Source of the DNA: Reticulitermes speratus
Taxonomy: Eukaryota > Arthropoda > Insecta > Blattodea > Rhinotermitidae
Reading direction: 5' to 3'
DNA: 64,000 nucleotides
NCBI GenBank assembly: GCA_021186555.1
Contig: JAJKFL010000005.1
Coordinates: 4,782,321-4,846,320 of the forward strand
The notes beneath the pieces are model-generated. The model was not told the origin of the DNA and did not search any database. It was given only the letters and a program-made list of their open reading frames with translations. The position numbers were made by a program, and so were the translations under genes. Below, piece by piece: positions 47,852 to 57,157 of this stretch; position 1 is the stretch's first letter, and the number at the start of each line of letters is the position of its first letter.

Positions 47852-50800
47852 GGGGGTTGCATTTTGTAATCATGCAGACACACCCATCCATTCCAAACAG
47901 TGCTAGAAATTTTCTTCGGGTGTGTCCAATCTAGTACGAATTTCATCCACTTTTTCCTCAGTCAGCTCATGTCTTCTATGTGTTCTCCTGTTGTCTAAAT
48001 CAGATCCTGTTGCTCAAAACAGTTTTCCTGCATGGAATTGGTGTATCAGGAAATTTTTGTCTCAATTTACAATGACACTTCTTGTAGCAACCGTATTTTC
48101 ATAAGTATCTTACAAAACTCTGCACACCAACTGCAGAAGAGTCACGCCAACATTTCAACCTTTCCAATATACAGTGTGCAAACAGGCAAGTGGGTGAGCC
48201 CTGTGTATAGCATAAGCAACCTGATGGGAAGAGACCAGCAGTTGGGGTCACTTAAACTAATGCCACTGCCTACTGTCCTGAATGGAACCATTTTAACACA
48301 AACTGGCCAAACTGTGAATCACCATAACTGCAAGTATGAATTTTGGGCACAATATCCACAAGTCAGACTTGTCATCTAAAGTCAACTTAAAAATTGATTA
48401 ACCTTTAAATGAATGGGTTAATATTTAAAATTTAGAGCATGGTTTAAGAAAAATGCATTATATTGAACACGTAAAGATAAAATTGTAAAAATAAATGGCA
48501 TTTTGTGGAAAATAAAACACACATTATGCAGGATGTCTTAAAAATGCACTAAATTTCCTTGTTGCCTACATATATAAAATAAATTTCTAGGGGTGTATTT
48601 TTACACGTGTTCGCATATGGGAACATAGGTTGCTAAAAGGTTAATTTACATATAATAAAGCTATATTTCCTTAATAATTGTAACAAGACAGAACAAAGAA
48701 TAAACTAAAAATTAAACCTTAGTTTGATAAATTGTTCTCCTGCGTTACATTTTTCACCTACCGCTGATGTCGGCTGATAAGAGTTTTACGGTCACCATGT
48801 GTGCTTAAGCCCTGTTGTTTTAGCATCTCTCTCAGTTTTTTATCTTGAAGTAAAGAATACACCAATTTTGGTAAAGCTTTTCTCTTCTGTGCTCTTGTTG
48901 GAGAACTAAAATGACAGTGAAAATTAAAATTTTAATTTAAAAAAAAAAAAAAGTACAAAACACTGTCACAAATAGTCACTTAGGTGTCTGACATCAAGAG
49001 GACAGCAGAATCATAAAACTGTACTTACCCAAATATAAGACTAATGTTTTCCAAATTCATCATCTGAAAAATGGGAGATCACCTGATAACTGTGCAAAAA
49101 GTTTAACATGTACTGTGTAGGTATTTTCCTGGAAATTCAAGGCAGTGAACGGGGATTGTCTTATACGTAGGGCCATCTTACATTTGGGTAAATATAGTAA
49201 TTATGTCAGACGCTGTCAACTGTTTCACGCATACGTAATGGACACATCATTCCAGAAATTGGCTCTACACCTGTCAACACCTAACTGGTTATCACTACTC
49301 TGTCATATATTTATAATTTGATCCAGTAATTATCACACAAAGGGTTCCAGGTTAAATCCAAATCACTACCACCAACAATGAAAATAAAATAAGTAAAGCA
49401 ACCATGTCAATATGACAACGAACTCTCAAAATGATGTATTTATTTGGTACTTTTTTGACTTAATCCACTTCCTGCTGTCACTTTGAATAAATTTTGGATG
49501 CATGGAGCATATTTCATATGTGTGTGTGTGTGAAATGTGTTTAAACCTTTTACATCTGAAATTCATATAAATAATACTTAAAAATTATGCTCCTACTTCA
49601 CAGAAAATATACTGCATCTCCATCACACAGACCAACTAGATTGTGCTGAATAGGGAAATAACCACTGTGAATTATGAGAATAATATACAACACATTGTAG
49701 CTGAACATTGAGTTGGAGCCAGTTGGGCACCCCCCACCCCTCTACATTTGTAGGGAGAGAGGTTGGTTACAAAGGGGAGTAAAAAGATGGGACCTGGCAT
49801 CGGGCAACAGTGGGTTCTGAGAAGAGAAGCCTGCAGACCACGTTGTAGCCAGCTCTGATGTTCGTATTCATATAATAGGTGAAACCCATTTTGAAAGTCT
49901 TCTTCATCGTTGTGGGTGCTAAGAAACCAGCAACGATCGGCGACAACATGAATACGCTGCATGGCAAAATGCATATTTTTTTATGTTAAAGTTAATGTTA
50001 ATGTTAAGGGAGGCAAAACGGGGAATGCCGTGATGTGTATATAAGCGTAGTGAAGTGATGGTGCAGTTGAAATGTGTGTGTATCATTTTTTGAAAACATG
50101 GAATTTTATTTTTGTATAGTGTTTGACTCATTGCTTGGTATACGAAATTACTTTTAACTCTGATTCATTTACGTTAGGTTTTAGGTTAGGCTTAACAACT
50201 CTTTCTTTTTGCAGTATGTGTGTTTTGTTGTTTTTGTATTATTTAATTTGTGGGGTTGTTTTTTGTAATGTGCGTGTGTTTTGTTTGTATTGTTTGTGGG
50301 TGTATTTGTAAGGTGTGGATGTTTTTGTTAAGGAGTGGATGTTTTTGTTAAGGTGTGGATGTTTCTGTAATGTGTGAATGGTGTTCTAATGTGTGTACTT
50401 GTATTTACTGTATGTATTGTTTTGTAATTGTGTATAGTTTGTATTGTATTGTTACTTTTATGTATATTATATGTCCACTTGTATTGTGTGTACTAGTGTA
50501 AGGACTACTGCCACCGGGTGAAAACCCAATTGCAGTAAATAATAATAATAATAATAAAAATAACTGGTACATATACTAACCACTAGGCTTTAATCAGAGT
50601 AAGGAATGAACCACTGTTACAAAACTTCAAAGACTGGCTTACAAACTGTGACGCATTTTTAAAACATATTACCTTGAGGCAGAAAAATGCCAGGTAATAA
50701 TTCAGAACCTCAACCGAAATGACCTCAGAATTCAAACAGCAGACGAATAAGGTAAGGAATGAAACCGAGGAGATAAGTGTTACACTGCTGTGTGGACATA

Positions 50801-53271
50801 CACACAATGGCAGGACACGTTGATGAAACAACTAATTCACTAAAAGAAATGAAAGATGTAGACAAAAAACATGCTTGTTGCAAGAAAATACTTCATAAAA
50901 CAATGGAAGAGAAGAATTTAATGGTAGGGAATTGAAACAACAAAATAATTACAAAGTATAGACTGGCAAACATGTAAAAATTGGGAAATCCCAAGATCAC
51001 AAGATGTCAAATCATGCAAATTCTGGAGAAGCAATGTAACGTAAATTTTACCACAGATAATAATAATCGGTTCCCAAAGGCAGTGCAAATACTTACGTAT
51101 GTTGGTCAAAGTTTTCTGATCTCTTCAAACATGCGTCTAAGTGTACGTTAATGTTCTTCTCTGGAATGTCAACGTTACACACAGGACATGGAACAACATT
51201 ATGTTTCTTCCTTGGACTGAACATTGCTGGAATCACCACTTCACCTTTAGAAACCTTTCTTCTGTGATCTGGTGACTGATGTGATTCCTTTACAGGCGTC
51301 ATATTTTGCATCCTTACAAAATCACTGTGATCACTCGGCTCTACTTCTGATTGAGACATATATGATGACGCCACAGGCCCATTAGCACGTTCTGACAATT
51401 TCCCGAATTCTCTCTGGTTTGAACATGCATTATTAATAATTCCTGTATTTTCAGCATTATATTTCATCCTGGAATCTGATAATGAATATGATTTCTGATC
51501 AAAATCAGGTATTTTATTTACCTTCTTTGGAGGTTCTGAAAATTTCCCATATTCTTGCATAAATGATTTGACTTCATCTAAAATTCTACCAAAAATTTCA
51601 ATTATATCATCTACTATTCTGTTGTTACGCAGCTGATTATCAGATGCCTCCTCAAAACACGTTGGGCACTGCGCTTTATACATCAGTGACTTGCGAATGC
51701 ACAGTGAGCAATCTGAAAACAAGATAAACAATGACAAAAATAATCTCCACCATCTACAGCGGAAAAATCCACACCTTCACCTCATTCTTTTAGTGCATTA
51801 CACGTGACAAAGCACAGCGAGAGTAAAGCAAGCTGAAAAAAACATGCTGCTTGTAGTAAATGTGGGAATAACTGACCAAATATAATAACGTATTCAGGGC
51901 CATGCCATGGCTCAGGCAGTTTGTCACCAGCCTCTTACCGCAGATTAGTCCAGATTAGTCCATCTAGAATTTGTACACAAAGGAGCACTGGAAGAGGTTT
52001 TTCTCTCGAAGTACTTCTGTCTTCTGATGTCAATAAAATGCCACCAATGCTCCACACTCACATTTTTCATACATACCAGCAACCACGGACATTTATGTAG
52101 TCCCAGCGTTTGACAGAGCCATCAAATAAAACACTTCTGTCTCTTTATCTCTTTCTATCCCACACACACTACATATATATATATATATATATCCCACTTC
52201 CTTGGAGAAATGTAAAAGTAATCTCTTTGCAAACAGGCATTCATACCTTCTTTTACTGTAAGACATCCTGTTGGTATATTGATCATAAGCATATATTTTA
52301 TTTGATTCTACAGTCAGACCCAACAAATGTGTGTGTTGAACGACTTGTTGGGTCTGATTGTAGAATCAAATAAAACATCTACTTATGATTCATATCTTCA
52401 TTTGTACAGCATGTGCCCTAATCACATTCCTGAAAATAACTGTCACTGGTGCTTTATCACATATGCAGCCTGCATCCACCAGGAATTATAGTCTGTTTCC
52501 ACCCTGAAGTGCACCTTATCATCAGAGGGAAACATGACTTCTAGATCAAGAAATCCATTGGCTACCGGATCTTGAAACCACCTACAATACCTGCTTCCTG
52601 CTTCCCAGTCTAGAGGAAAGAATTTGTGGCTCTAATTTCATATAGACATAGTTTTAAAAGTTTTTGTCACCATATTCGCTACGGATTTTGACACCTCACA
52701 CTGAACAGCAAACTGGCACAAAAACTTCCTGGGGCTTGTTTCCACTGAAGTGCACCTTATCTTATTTCACTGAAGAGTATCAAAGTTCCAACCTCCAGCT
52801 TCTAAGCATGCCTCGCACCTTCCAAAAATATTTCTTGACAAACGACAGAAGTCATGTTAGGAAATATTAACAATTTCTCTCGTCGACTACTGTATTTTAA
52901 TGCTTCCAAAGAATTTGGACTGTTCACACAAACTCTTATCTTTCAGTGTCCTCCACAAATAACAATCACATGAATTACAACCTTTCCCAAGTGCATGTAA
53001 TACTTACAATTATGAGAACACGTAGTGATCACGGAGGTTTTCATATACTCGTAACATATTCCACATCTTAAAAGTGCATCCAAATCCTAAAACAGAATAT
53101 AAGGCACAGAAGGCTAGTTACAGCCAGTCAGACCAAACCTAACCTAGCTATACAAACAAGTGTAATGGTAAAATAAGAACACTTCATACTGAAGTTAGGT
53201 ACGACAAAGAAATAGCAACTTACTTTTAATCGTGGTATTTCGTTTGGTATAAATACAGTAATTTCACCCAT
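36992..53271 (-). CDS. RAD18: RAD18 E3 ubiquitin-protein ligase, complete, 8 exons
   Basis: By family, RAD18 with RAD6 monoubiquitinates PCNA at stalled forks to start translesion synthesis in the nucleus. Exons (- strand order) are 53271-53224, 53086-53008, 51712-51097, 48905-48762, 46123-45997, 41934-41874, 39052-38492 and 37239-36992. They sum to 1884 nt, 627 codons plus stop, and all junction phases agree. The RING is C24-C27-C39-H41-C44-C47-C58-C61, with SHNYCSLCIRK as in vertebrate RAD18. UBZ4 is C218-C221-H233-C237. The SAP domain is about 259-295, followed by the NPRSTADIVKQIEREEQ segment where RAD6 binding is known in the family. The C-terminal third is acidic/Ser-rich and ends in a basic tail. 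An in-frame TAA 15 nt upstream supports the start. It is longer than human RAD18 (495 aa), mainly through the C-terminal region. Introns are full of repeats. Confidence 0.96.
37240..38491 (-). other. RAD18 intron 7
   Basis: AT-rich intron. No gene or clear element seen. Confidence 0.7.
38492..39052 (-). CDS. RAD18: RAD18 exon 7 (acidic C-terminal region)
   Basis: 561 nt. The acceptor is TTATTTTCAG and the donor GTAATG. It starts QNNKTSFEKLIQSIRNRESE and is rich in Asp, Glu and Ser. Reading through the donor would add an unrelated tail before a stop. Confidence 0.85.
39183..39365. repeat. Fold-back (palindromic) element
   Basis: The left arm includes GGGATGTTATGCAGAGTAGA and GATTGGTAGTCACCGATGTT. 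The right arm is its diverged reverse complement (AACGTTGGTAACTGACTACC, AATCTACC, GACATCCCAAAAGAGC). Related copies are at 55803 and 58257. It lies in RAD18 intron 6. Confidence 0.8.
39366..41040. other. RAD18 intron 6, non-repetitive part
   Basis: No gene or delimited repeat recognised. Confidence 0.45.
41042..41830. repeat. 32-bp minisatellite, about 24 units
   Basis: The unit is GCAAATGTAAAAACACAACA followed by ACGCAGTGAAGT. Some units are shorter or carry AATAATAGAATGAAGA variants. It ends about 44 bp from the donor of RAD18 exon 6. ORFs across it are artefacts. Confidence 0.93.
41874..41934 (-). CDS. RAD18: RAD18 exon 6
   Basis: 61 nt. The acceptor is CCTTTTCAG and the donor GTAAGT. 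It encodes KLKIDVKADPKLIEQAQQQY. Phase agrees on both sides. Confidence 0.88.
42475..43742 (-). mobile_element. mariner element, 1268 bp, TA-flanked
   Basis: The inverted termini are CGAGG(T/G)CTGTCCAAAAAGTA followed by TCCGAC. They are flanked by TA at 42473-42474 and 43743-43744. The length is normal for mariner. It sits in RAD18 intron 5 in the same orientation as the host gene. The terminal repeats are almost identical, so the insertion may be fairly young. Confidence 0.95.
42546..43545 (-). pseudogene. mariner transposase, internally deleted/frameshifted
   Basis: The long 3' frame (43373-42546) keeps the catalytic motifs TGDESW, HHDNAPAH and YSPDMAPCDFWLFP. There are 34 residues between the second and third Asp, the mariner D,D34D signature. 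The N-terminal part starts near 43540 (MTECLEQRYCIKFCQKLG) in another frame. It breaks off after GDDAM and re-enters near a RPSTSRNADVIDK-like segment, so part of the DNA-binding region is missing and the frame is shifted. No intact protein can be made. Confidence 0.9.
43745..44744. other. RAD18 intron 5, AT-rich
   Basis: No supported feature. Confidence 0.45.
44745..45037 (+). mobile_element. LINE 3' fragment (GCETW family)
   Basis: AAACCTAAAGGAAACAAACC, GAAGACCTAGGCACAGATGG and CTGAAGAAGGGCTCTGCTCC match the 3' part of the copies at 46520 and 59340. It directly abuts the 50-bp minisatellite. Confidence 0.75.
45040..46015. repeat. 50-bp minisatellite carrying splice-site copies, 20 units
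   Basis: The + strand unit is TTCATCAGGCTAAACTCACA followed by TTTGCACTGGTGGCTGCAGT and ACAGAGTTAG. ACTCACATTT occurs 20 times. The copy nearest exon 5 (45991-46000) is the true RAD18 donor (GTGAGT on the - strand), and the other 19 are copies of it. Each full unit also carries, on the - strand, an ACTAAC-like branch site and often CTGCAG as a possible acceptor. Confidence 0.95.
45997..46123 (-). CDS. RAD18: RAD18 exon 5 (RAD6-binding region); its 3' end seeds a minisatellite
   Basis: 127 nt. The acceptor is GTGTTGTAG and the donor GTGAGT. It encodes SLNPRSTADIVKQIEREEQE and ends KKLCAAGTSAN. The last 28 nt plus the donor are the founder sequence of the 50-bp array that follows. Confidence 0.93.
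46272..46321. repeat. (CT)n(CA)n microsatellite
   Basis: Runs of CT and C followed by CACACACA in RAD18 intron 4. Confidence 0.9.
46520..46850 (+). mobile_element. LINE 3' fragment (GCETW family)
   Basis: GGTGAGATGGGCAGGGCATA, GGAAGACCTAGGCATAGATG and GTGAGGAACTATCAGATTTG parallel the 59340 copy. It is non-functional. Confidence 0.75.
46853..47053. repeat. Large fold-back element with hammerhead-like centre
   Basis: Two arms of about 82 bp (46853-46938 and 46970-47053) are nearly exact reverse complements (ATCAATGTTTTATCACCAAC ... CATTTTAAAAAACCCC). The 30-odd-bp centre contains, on the - strand, CTGAGGA, a GGCTTC/GAAGCC hairpin and GAAAC. Confidence 0.9.
46926..46982 (-). ncRNA. Hammerhead-like motif inside the fold-back
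   Basis: The - strand reads ACCCC, CTGAGGA, T, a GGCTTC-AAG-GAAGCC hairpin, then GAAACATATTTA and GGGGT. The A and CCCC tract before the core pairs perfectly with the GGGG and T tract after it, making a stem I longer than 9 bp. The GT of the usual GTA cleavage position has changed to AT, so cleavage is doubtful. Confidence 0.35.
47060..47756. other. RAD18 intron 4, unassigned
   Basis: No gene or delimited repeat recognised. Confidence 0.4.
47759..47856. repeat. 85-base A tract followed by 13 G
   Basis: A continuous run of A from 47759 to 47843 is followed directly by G from 47844 to 47856. It could be an old retroposon tail or an assembly problem. No source gene is recognisable upstream. 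Confidence 0.9.
47857..48761. other. RAD18 intron 4, rest
   Basis: AT-rich, nothing recognised. Confidence 0.4.
48762..48905 (-). CDS. RAD18: RAD18 exon 4 (SAP domain)
   Basis: 144 nt. The acceptor is CATTTTAG and the donor GTAGGT. It encodes LPKLVYSLLQDKKLREMLKQ and GLSTHGDRKTLISRHQ, the helix-turn-helix of a SAP DNA-binding domain. Confidence 0.94.
49980..50562 (+). mobile_element. Probable LINE 3' end with (AAT)n tail
   Basis: A GT/TTG-rich stretch with repeated GTGTGGATGTTTTTGTTAAG leads to CTACTGCCACCGGGTGAAAA, CCCAATTGCAGTAAATAATA and (AAT)n. Non-LTR elements often end in such short repeats. No coding part remains, so this is an inference. Confidence 0.45.
51097..51712 (-). CDS. RAD18: RAD18 exon 3 (rest of RING, linker, UBZ4)
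   Basis: 616 nt. The acceptor is TGTTTTCAG and the donor GTAAGT. It begins YCSLCIRKSLMYKAQCPTC and ends with the UBZ4 finger CPVCNVDIPEKNINVHLDAC. Confidence 0.96.
51893..52130 (+). repeat. Diverged SINE, family D
   Basis: GCCATGCCATGGCTCAGGCA and TTTTTCTCTCGAAGTACTTC match the SINE at 5268. It lies in RAD18 intron 2. A short (AT)n tract follows near 52173. Confidence 0.6.
52290..52377. repeat. Inverted repeat (hairpin)
   Basis: TATTTTATTTGATTCTACAG and CAGACCCAACAA are mirrored by TTGTTGGGTCTG and TTGTAGAATCAAATAAAACA, with a loop of about 20 bp. It could be a small fold-back MITE. Confidence 0.8.
52380..53007. other. RAD18 intron 2, unassigned
   Basis: No firm feature. Confidence 0.4.
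53008..53086 (-). CDS. RAD18: RAD18 exon 2 (first half of RING)
   Basis: The acceptor is TTTTAG and the donor GTAAGT. It encodes DLDALLRCGICYEYMK and the CSHN zinc ligands. Confidence 0.95.
53224..53271 (-). CDS. RAD18: RAD18 exon 1 (start)
   Basis: It encodes MGEITVFIPNEIPRLK and ends at a GTAAGT donor, phase 0. Confidence 0.92.
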
Positions 53272-53560
53272 GATGGTCAGAAATTATCACAAAATTTTCG
53301 GACATACCAGAATGCAGACAAAATCAACTTAGCAAAGAACTCCAAAACCCTCCCATTCCCGCCAACAGAATATCACACAGCAACTTCATTGGCTGAAATA
53401 CGTTCGGCACAGATCATACATTATCACCTTCGGCGAGTGCGTTCACGACTCTCACCGTGACTTCATGGTGTCCACAGTAATATCTGGGGGAGTGAAAACA
53501 GTGACTTATTCACACAGTTCCAGTGAACGTAACTTCAGGCGACGATCGTCAAAAAAGTGA
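53272..53560 (-). promoter_or_regulatory. Putative RAD18 5' UTR and promoter region
   Basis: It is the sequence upstream of the start codon. It includes an inverted CCAAT word (ATTGG near 53390). No TATA box is obvious. Position is the main argument. Confidence 0.35.
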
Positions 53561-54415
53561 CAAACACTATTACTTTTATTATTACATTACAGCTACCTTT
53601 AAACCGTACAGACGAAAGGGCAAGTGTCACAGAAAACTTACATTTTTGCTGCGTGCAGTGTGGGGTGATGGGTTAATTACATTATCCAATTAGCTATTTC
53701 TTTCATGCATAATTTCCAATACACAATTTTAAATTAATTATATACAAATAAATAATCCAAACTTCCTAGACGTCTGGACATTGCAGAATGGAATGAGGTA
53801 CGTCTTTAAAACTCCTGTTTAGCACGGAATAGGGACGGCTGCAGCGGTGATCAAAGGACACGGCCATACAGAGTGATAAAGTTAGGGGAGGGGAAATCGG
53901 TGGCAAAGACGAATCAAATGATTGTTTTTTCAAATCTTCCTGAAATTGATGCATACAATGTCTAAACTTTACAAAATCTAGAAGAAGCATGAGATTTATA
54001 AAATGCACGAGGAAACAGTAAATACGTACACGTTTACGAGAACGTATAACAACATATTATTTAAAGAGGCTTAAAATTTAAAAAATACACTAAAACAAAT
54101 ACGAATACGTATATGATAAAGAGTACTAAAGTTTAATATGTACTATATAAATTACGTAATAATAATTAATGTTTAATTAAAGCAGAAAAACAAATCCAGT
54201 AACTTAGATATAAAAAATTAAACAAGTGACTTTCATATGTATATAACTTTAATGAATCAATAGATAGTAACATCTATTTATAAAAATAAGTAAAAAATTG
54301 AGTAAATTAAATAGTTTAAAAAATAAATAAGCTAAATAAAGTAGATTAATTAAATAAGAAAATACCTTAAGATAGGAATTCAAAAATTAAATTAGAGAAA
54401 GAAAGTAACCTAACT
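53561..54415. other. Very AT-rich intergenic DNA
   Basis: Nothing recognised apart from A/T simple sequence from about 54050 onward. Confidence 0.45.
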
Positions 54416-54530
54416 TGACCTAAACTAACCTAACGTAAATTAAGATAACGTAAGCTAAGCCAACATAATATAATCCTCGGTAACATAATCTAGCCAAACC
54501 TAACTCAACGTAACCTAACCAAAAGTTGAC
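54405..54530. repeat. Degenerate CCTAA (telomere-type) repeat
   Basis: Many words of the form AACCTAAC, AACTAACCTAACG and AACGTAACCTAACC occur within 125 bp. CCTAA is the complement of the insect telomere unit TTAGG. It is too degenerate to be a living telomere. Confidence 0.55.
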
Positions 54531-54879
54531 TTTGATGTTCTTCATCGCCTTGTGTTTGAGATAGACAGTATTAAGACAGAAGGGGCCGTTTAACACAATA
54601 TATCGCCGCTGTTTTGTAAAAAGGGCTAACTGATACTTTGAGCTAAACTGAGTTATGTGTAGCAAATCATTCAACTAATGGTCCCCTATGATATGTAAAG
54701 AGATGACAACTCCATCTTCAAGAATAACCAAGACAGGTGGGGGATATCGTACTTGTCAAAGCATTTGTCGTGCGTAAAACGGAGCCACCGTCTTGCTTCT
54801 TCTGTAAAATGGATATTTTGTGGGTTGTCTTCTTTTTACAAAAATAGGGGCAGTATATCAACACGCTATTGCAGATGGT

Positions 54880-54922
54880 CGGCTACATGTTTCGACCGTA
54901 CCAATCGGTCATCATCAGGCCG
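54880..54922 (-). ncRNA. Hammerhead-ribozyme-like motif
   Basis: The - strand reads CGGC, CTGATGA, T, a GACCG/CGGTC hairpin, GAAACATGTA, then GCCG. The CGGC and GCCG arms pair perfectly as a 4-bp stem I. CTGATGA and GAAA are the exact conserved core words. The extra T before stem II is the one deviation. Confidence 0.45.
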
Positions 54923-54939
54923 TGGTATTACGGAGAAAA

Positions 54940-55098
54940 TGTACATACATACATATATACGTACTTACATATACCTACATAATTCATATACATACACATG
55001 CATACATACTTACGTACATATGTACGTACATACATACATAGGTACATACATGCATACATTCATACGTATATACGTACGTAATACATACATACATACAG
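54940..55098. repeat. (TACA)n-type microsatellite
   Basis: Long interrupted TACATACA/TACGTACA runs. ORFs rich in Tyr-Ile-His-Thr over it are artefacts. Confidence 0.9.
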
Positions 55099-55531
55099 CC
55101 CTTTACTCAAGCGAATGCATGTGACCTGCACAGCGTGGGTAGAGTCCCTTAAGTCGCGACGACGGTCGGGGGAAAACATATAGATCCTGCCAAAAACATG
55201 TGTCTTTATCACTGCATGACCTTCCTTCCACCGGTCGCCATTTGTTAGTTGTTCCGTTTATAACAAGCCCAAAGTCAAATATATGCAGAGCTCTAACCAC
55301 ACAGAACACTAGAGGAAATAACTTTATTTTCTCACACGCACAAAACACGACTGCACTTCGGCTCAACGTATTTTTTAACTGGAATACATCAGTTACTGGT
55401 CACAAACAAAACACGGTCGGCTTTCCCCAGCACAAACGACTACCAAGGTCAACTGCAAACTCCACAGTCACTATCTGTACATACATCGACGAACAATTTT
55501 GCTGTAAAGGAATAACATCCACGCCTACAAA

Positions 55532-55706
55532 TATGAAGCTTAAGTCTGCAAACGAGGTTTGTCACTTCAAATGGATGTCAGTTGCTCCAGCACTGAACTT
55601 TATTGTCAAGATTGTGATGACAGTAGTAACAATCAGTCTAGTTATTTCATTTACAAGCATCATCTGTAAAATTGCTCGAGGAGATCTGCGAAGCTCAGAA
55701 ATGTAG
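55532..55706 (+). CDS. Possible small membrane protein, hypothetical
   Basis: From an ATG near 55532 the frame reads MKLKSANEVCHFKWMSVAPA and then a hydrophobic stretch (IVKIVMTVVTISLVISFTSI) that could span a membrane. It ends CKIARGDLRSSEM with a basic cytoplasmic-like tail. The open frame continues upstream to about 55200 without an ATG, so this could be the last exon of a larger gene. I do not recognise the family. Nothing nearby supports expression, and a chance ORF is quite possible. Confidence 0.22.
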
Positions 55707-55802
55707 CCTCACTTATTTGTATTGTTACATAATCAAGTCTCGTTAAAAGTGAATGGTACTGTTCATCTTGCAAACTTTTTCGAACATGTAGAGTTAGCTG
55801 AG

Positions 55803-56000
55803 ATCTGCGCTCTTCTGGAATATTACACAGCGTTGAGTGGTAGTTCTGTACCGACGTTTCGGGAAAACCTATCGGTCCCATCTTCTGGGATATTACGCAA
55901 GGGTCACGAAGTCCAAGAAGAAAGCTTCTTGGACTTCTTGACCCTTGCGTAACATCCCAGAAGAGCGCACATCTCATCTATATCGCGGCGGAAGCCTGAA
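55803..56000. repeat. Fold-back element with internal hairpin
   Basis: The left arm (GCGCTCTTCTGGAATATTAC, GACGTTTCGGG) and right arm (GCGTAACATCCCAGAAGAGC) belong to the family at 39183 and 58257. At about 55912-55952 a near-perfect hairpin (AAGTCCAAGAAG ... CTTCTTGGACTT) sits in the centre. Confidence 0.8.
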
Positions 56001-56402
56001 ATCACGCATGTCGATTTAGCATTACGACAGATTCTGACCATGCCATGTCTCTGTAAAAAAAAAAAAACAATTACACAAAGGAAGTTACTACTGACAACCT
56101 GACAACTTACAATCAATTTGCAGTAACATATAGCCCTACGTAGAATTAAATTACCCTAAATCCTAAGTCGGATCTCGCCAAAAAATACGTTCCACTAACA
56201 GAACTACTATATTTCCTCTGTCACGTGACGTAACGTCCTGGTTTTAAGAAACTTAATTAATCTATTTGCATTCGCTCTACTTTCCGTTTAAAATTACCTT
56301 CCTTAAACCCCCCCCCCCCCCCCCCATTTCCACAGTTGTTATTCATTAGTTTGCAGCAAGAATCTAGAACAGGAAATTTGTTGTAAACGCAAGAATTTGT
56401 TA

Positions 56403-56948
56403 AGTTTCTTTTTGTATGGCTCGACAGCCCTATATGGGCCTGGGACTCCTCGTTTCGTCGAGGTTTCACGATCACACACTTCAGACACACCACAGTCGGT
56501 AGGACTCATCTGGACGAGGGACCAGCTCGTCGCAGAGACCTCTACCTGACAACACACAACACTCACAACAGACAGACATCCATGTCCTAGGTGGGATTTT
56601 TTTTTCCTGTCCCGTTTTCCCCCTTTGATCCATTTTTATACTGTTTAAATCCTTTCGTCCTTCATGTCACTTTACGTTCCATACTACCGTCCTTACAACA
56701 AACACAACACAAACATCCATGCCCTCGGCGGGATTTTTTTTTTTTAACTAATTCCTGGGTTTTCCCCTTTGATCCATTTTTGTTCTGTATTAATCCTTTT
56801 TCGTCCTTTCATGTCACTTACGGTCCACAACCGTCTTTTTACAACACAACACAAACATCCATGCCCCCGGTGGGATTCGAACCCACGATCCTAGTAAGCG
56901 AGCGGCCGAAGACCCACGCCTTAGACCGCGCGGCCACTGCGATCGGCT
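56403..56948 (-). repeat. Expanded SINE, family A, left arm of an inverted pair
   Basis: It has the family A tail and tRNA-like head in reverse. Between them about two extra 130-140-bp units each carry GATCCATTTTT, GTCCTTCATGTCACTT and CATCCATGCCC, then a run of T. AATTTGTTA at 56394-56402 and 56949-56957 is a probable target duplication. Confidence 0.85.
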
Positions 56949-57150
56949 AATTTGTTACGTTATTGAGAGCAAAGTTGTAGGTCTACAAGCCCAACACGCT
57001 AATATAGGTATTGTGTCGTCCTTATTGGAATGATTAAAATATTAAGATATTAAAATACACAAAGTTAACAAGCATAAAATTACAATGTTGTGATACTAAA
57101 AATGAGCCCTTCCCGGTATAAGTTCGTAGTTGTTTATATTCTGTATGGAG
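56949..57150. other. Spacer between the two inverted SINEs
   Basis: About 200 bp of AT-rich unique-looking DNA. Confidence 0.6.
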
Positions 57151-57157
57151 TTTGTGT

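Noticed and set aside
47643..47906. Poly-Lys / poly-Phe ORFs
   Set aside because: They simply translate the long A tract.
54753..55124. ORF rich in Tyr-Ile-His-Thr
   Set aside because: Encoded by the TACA microsatellite.
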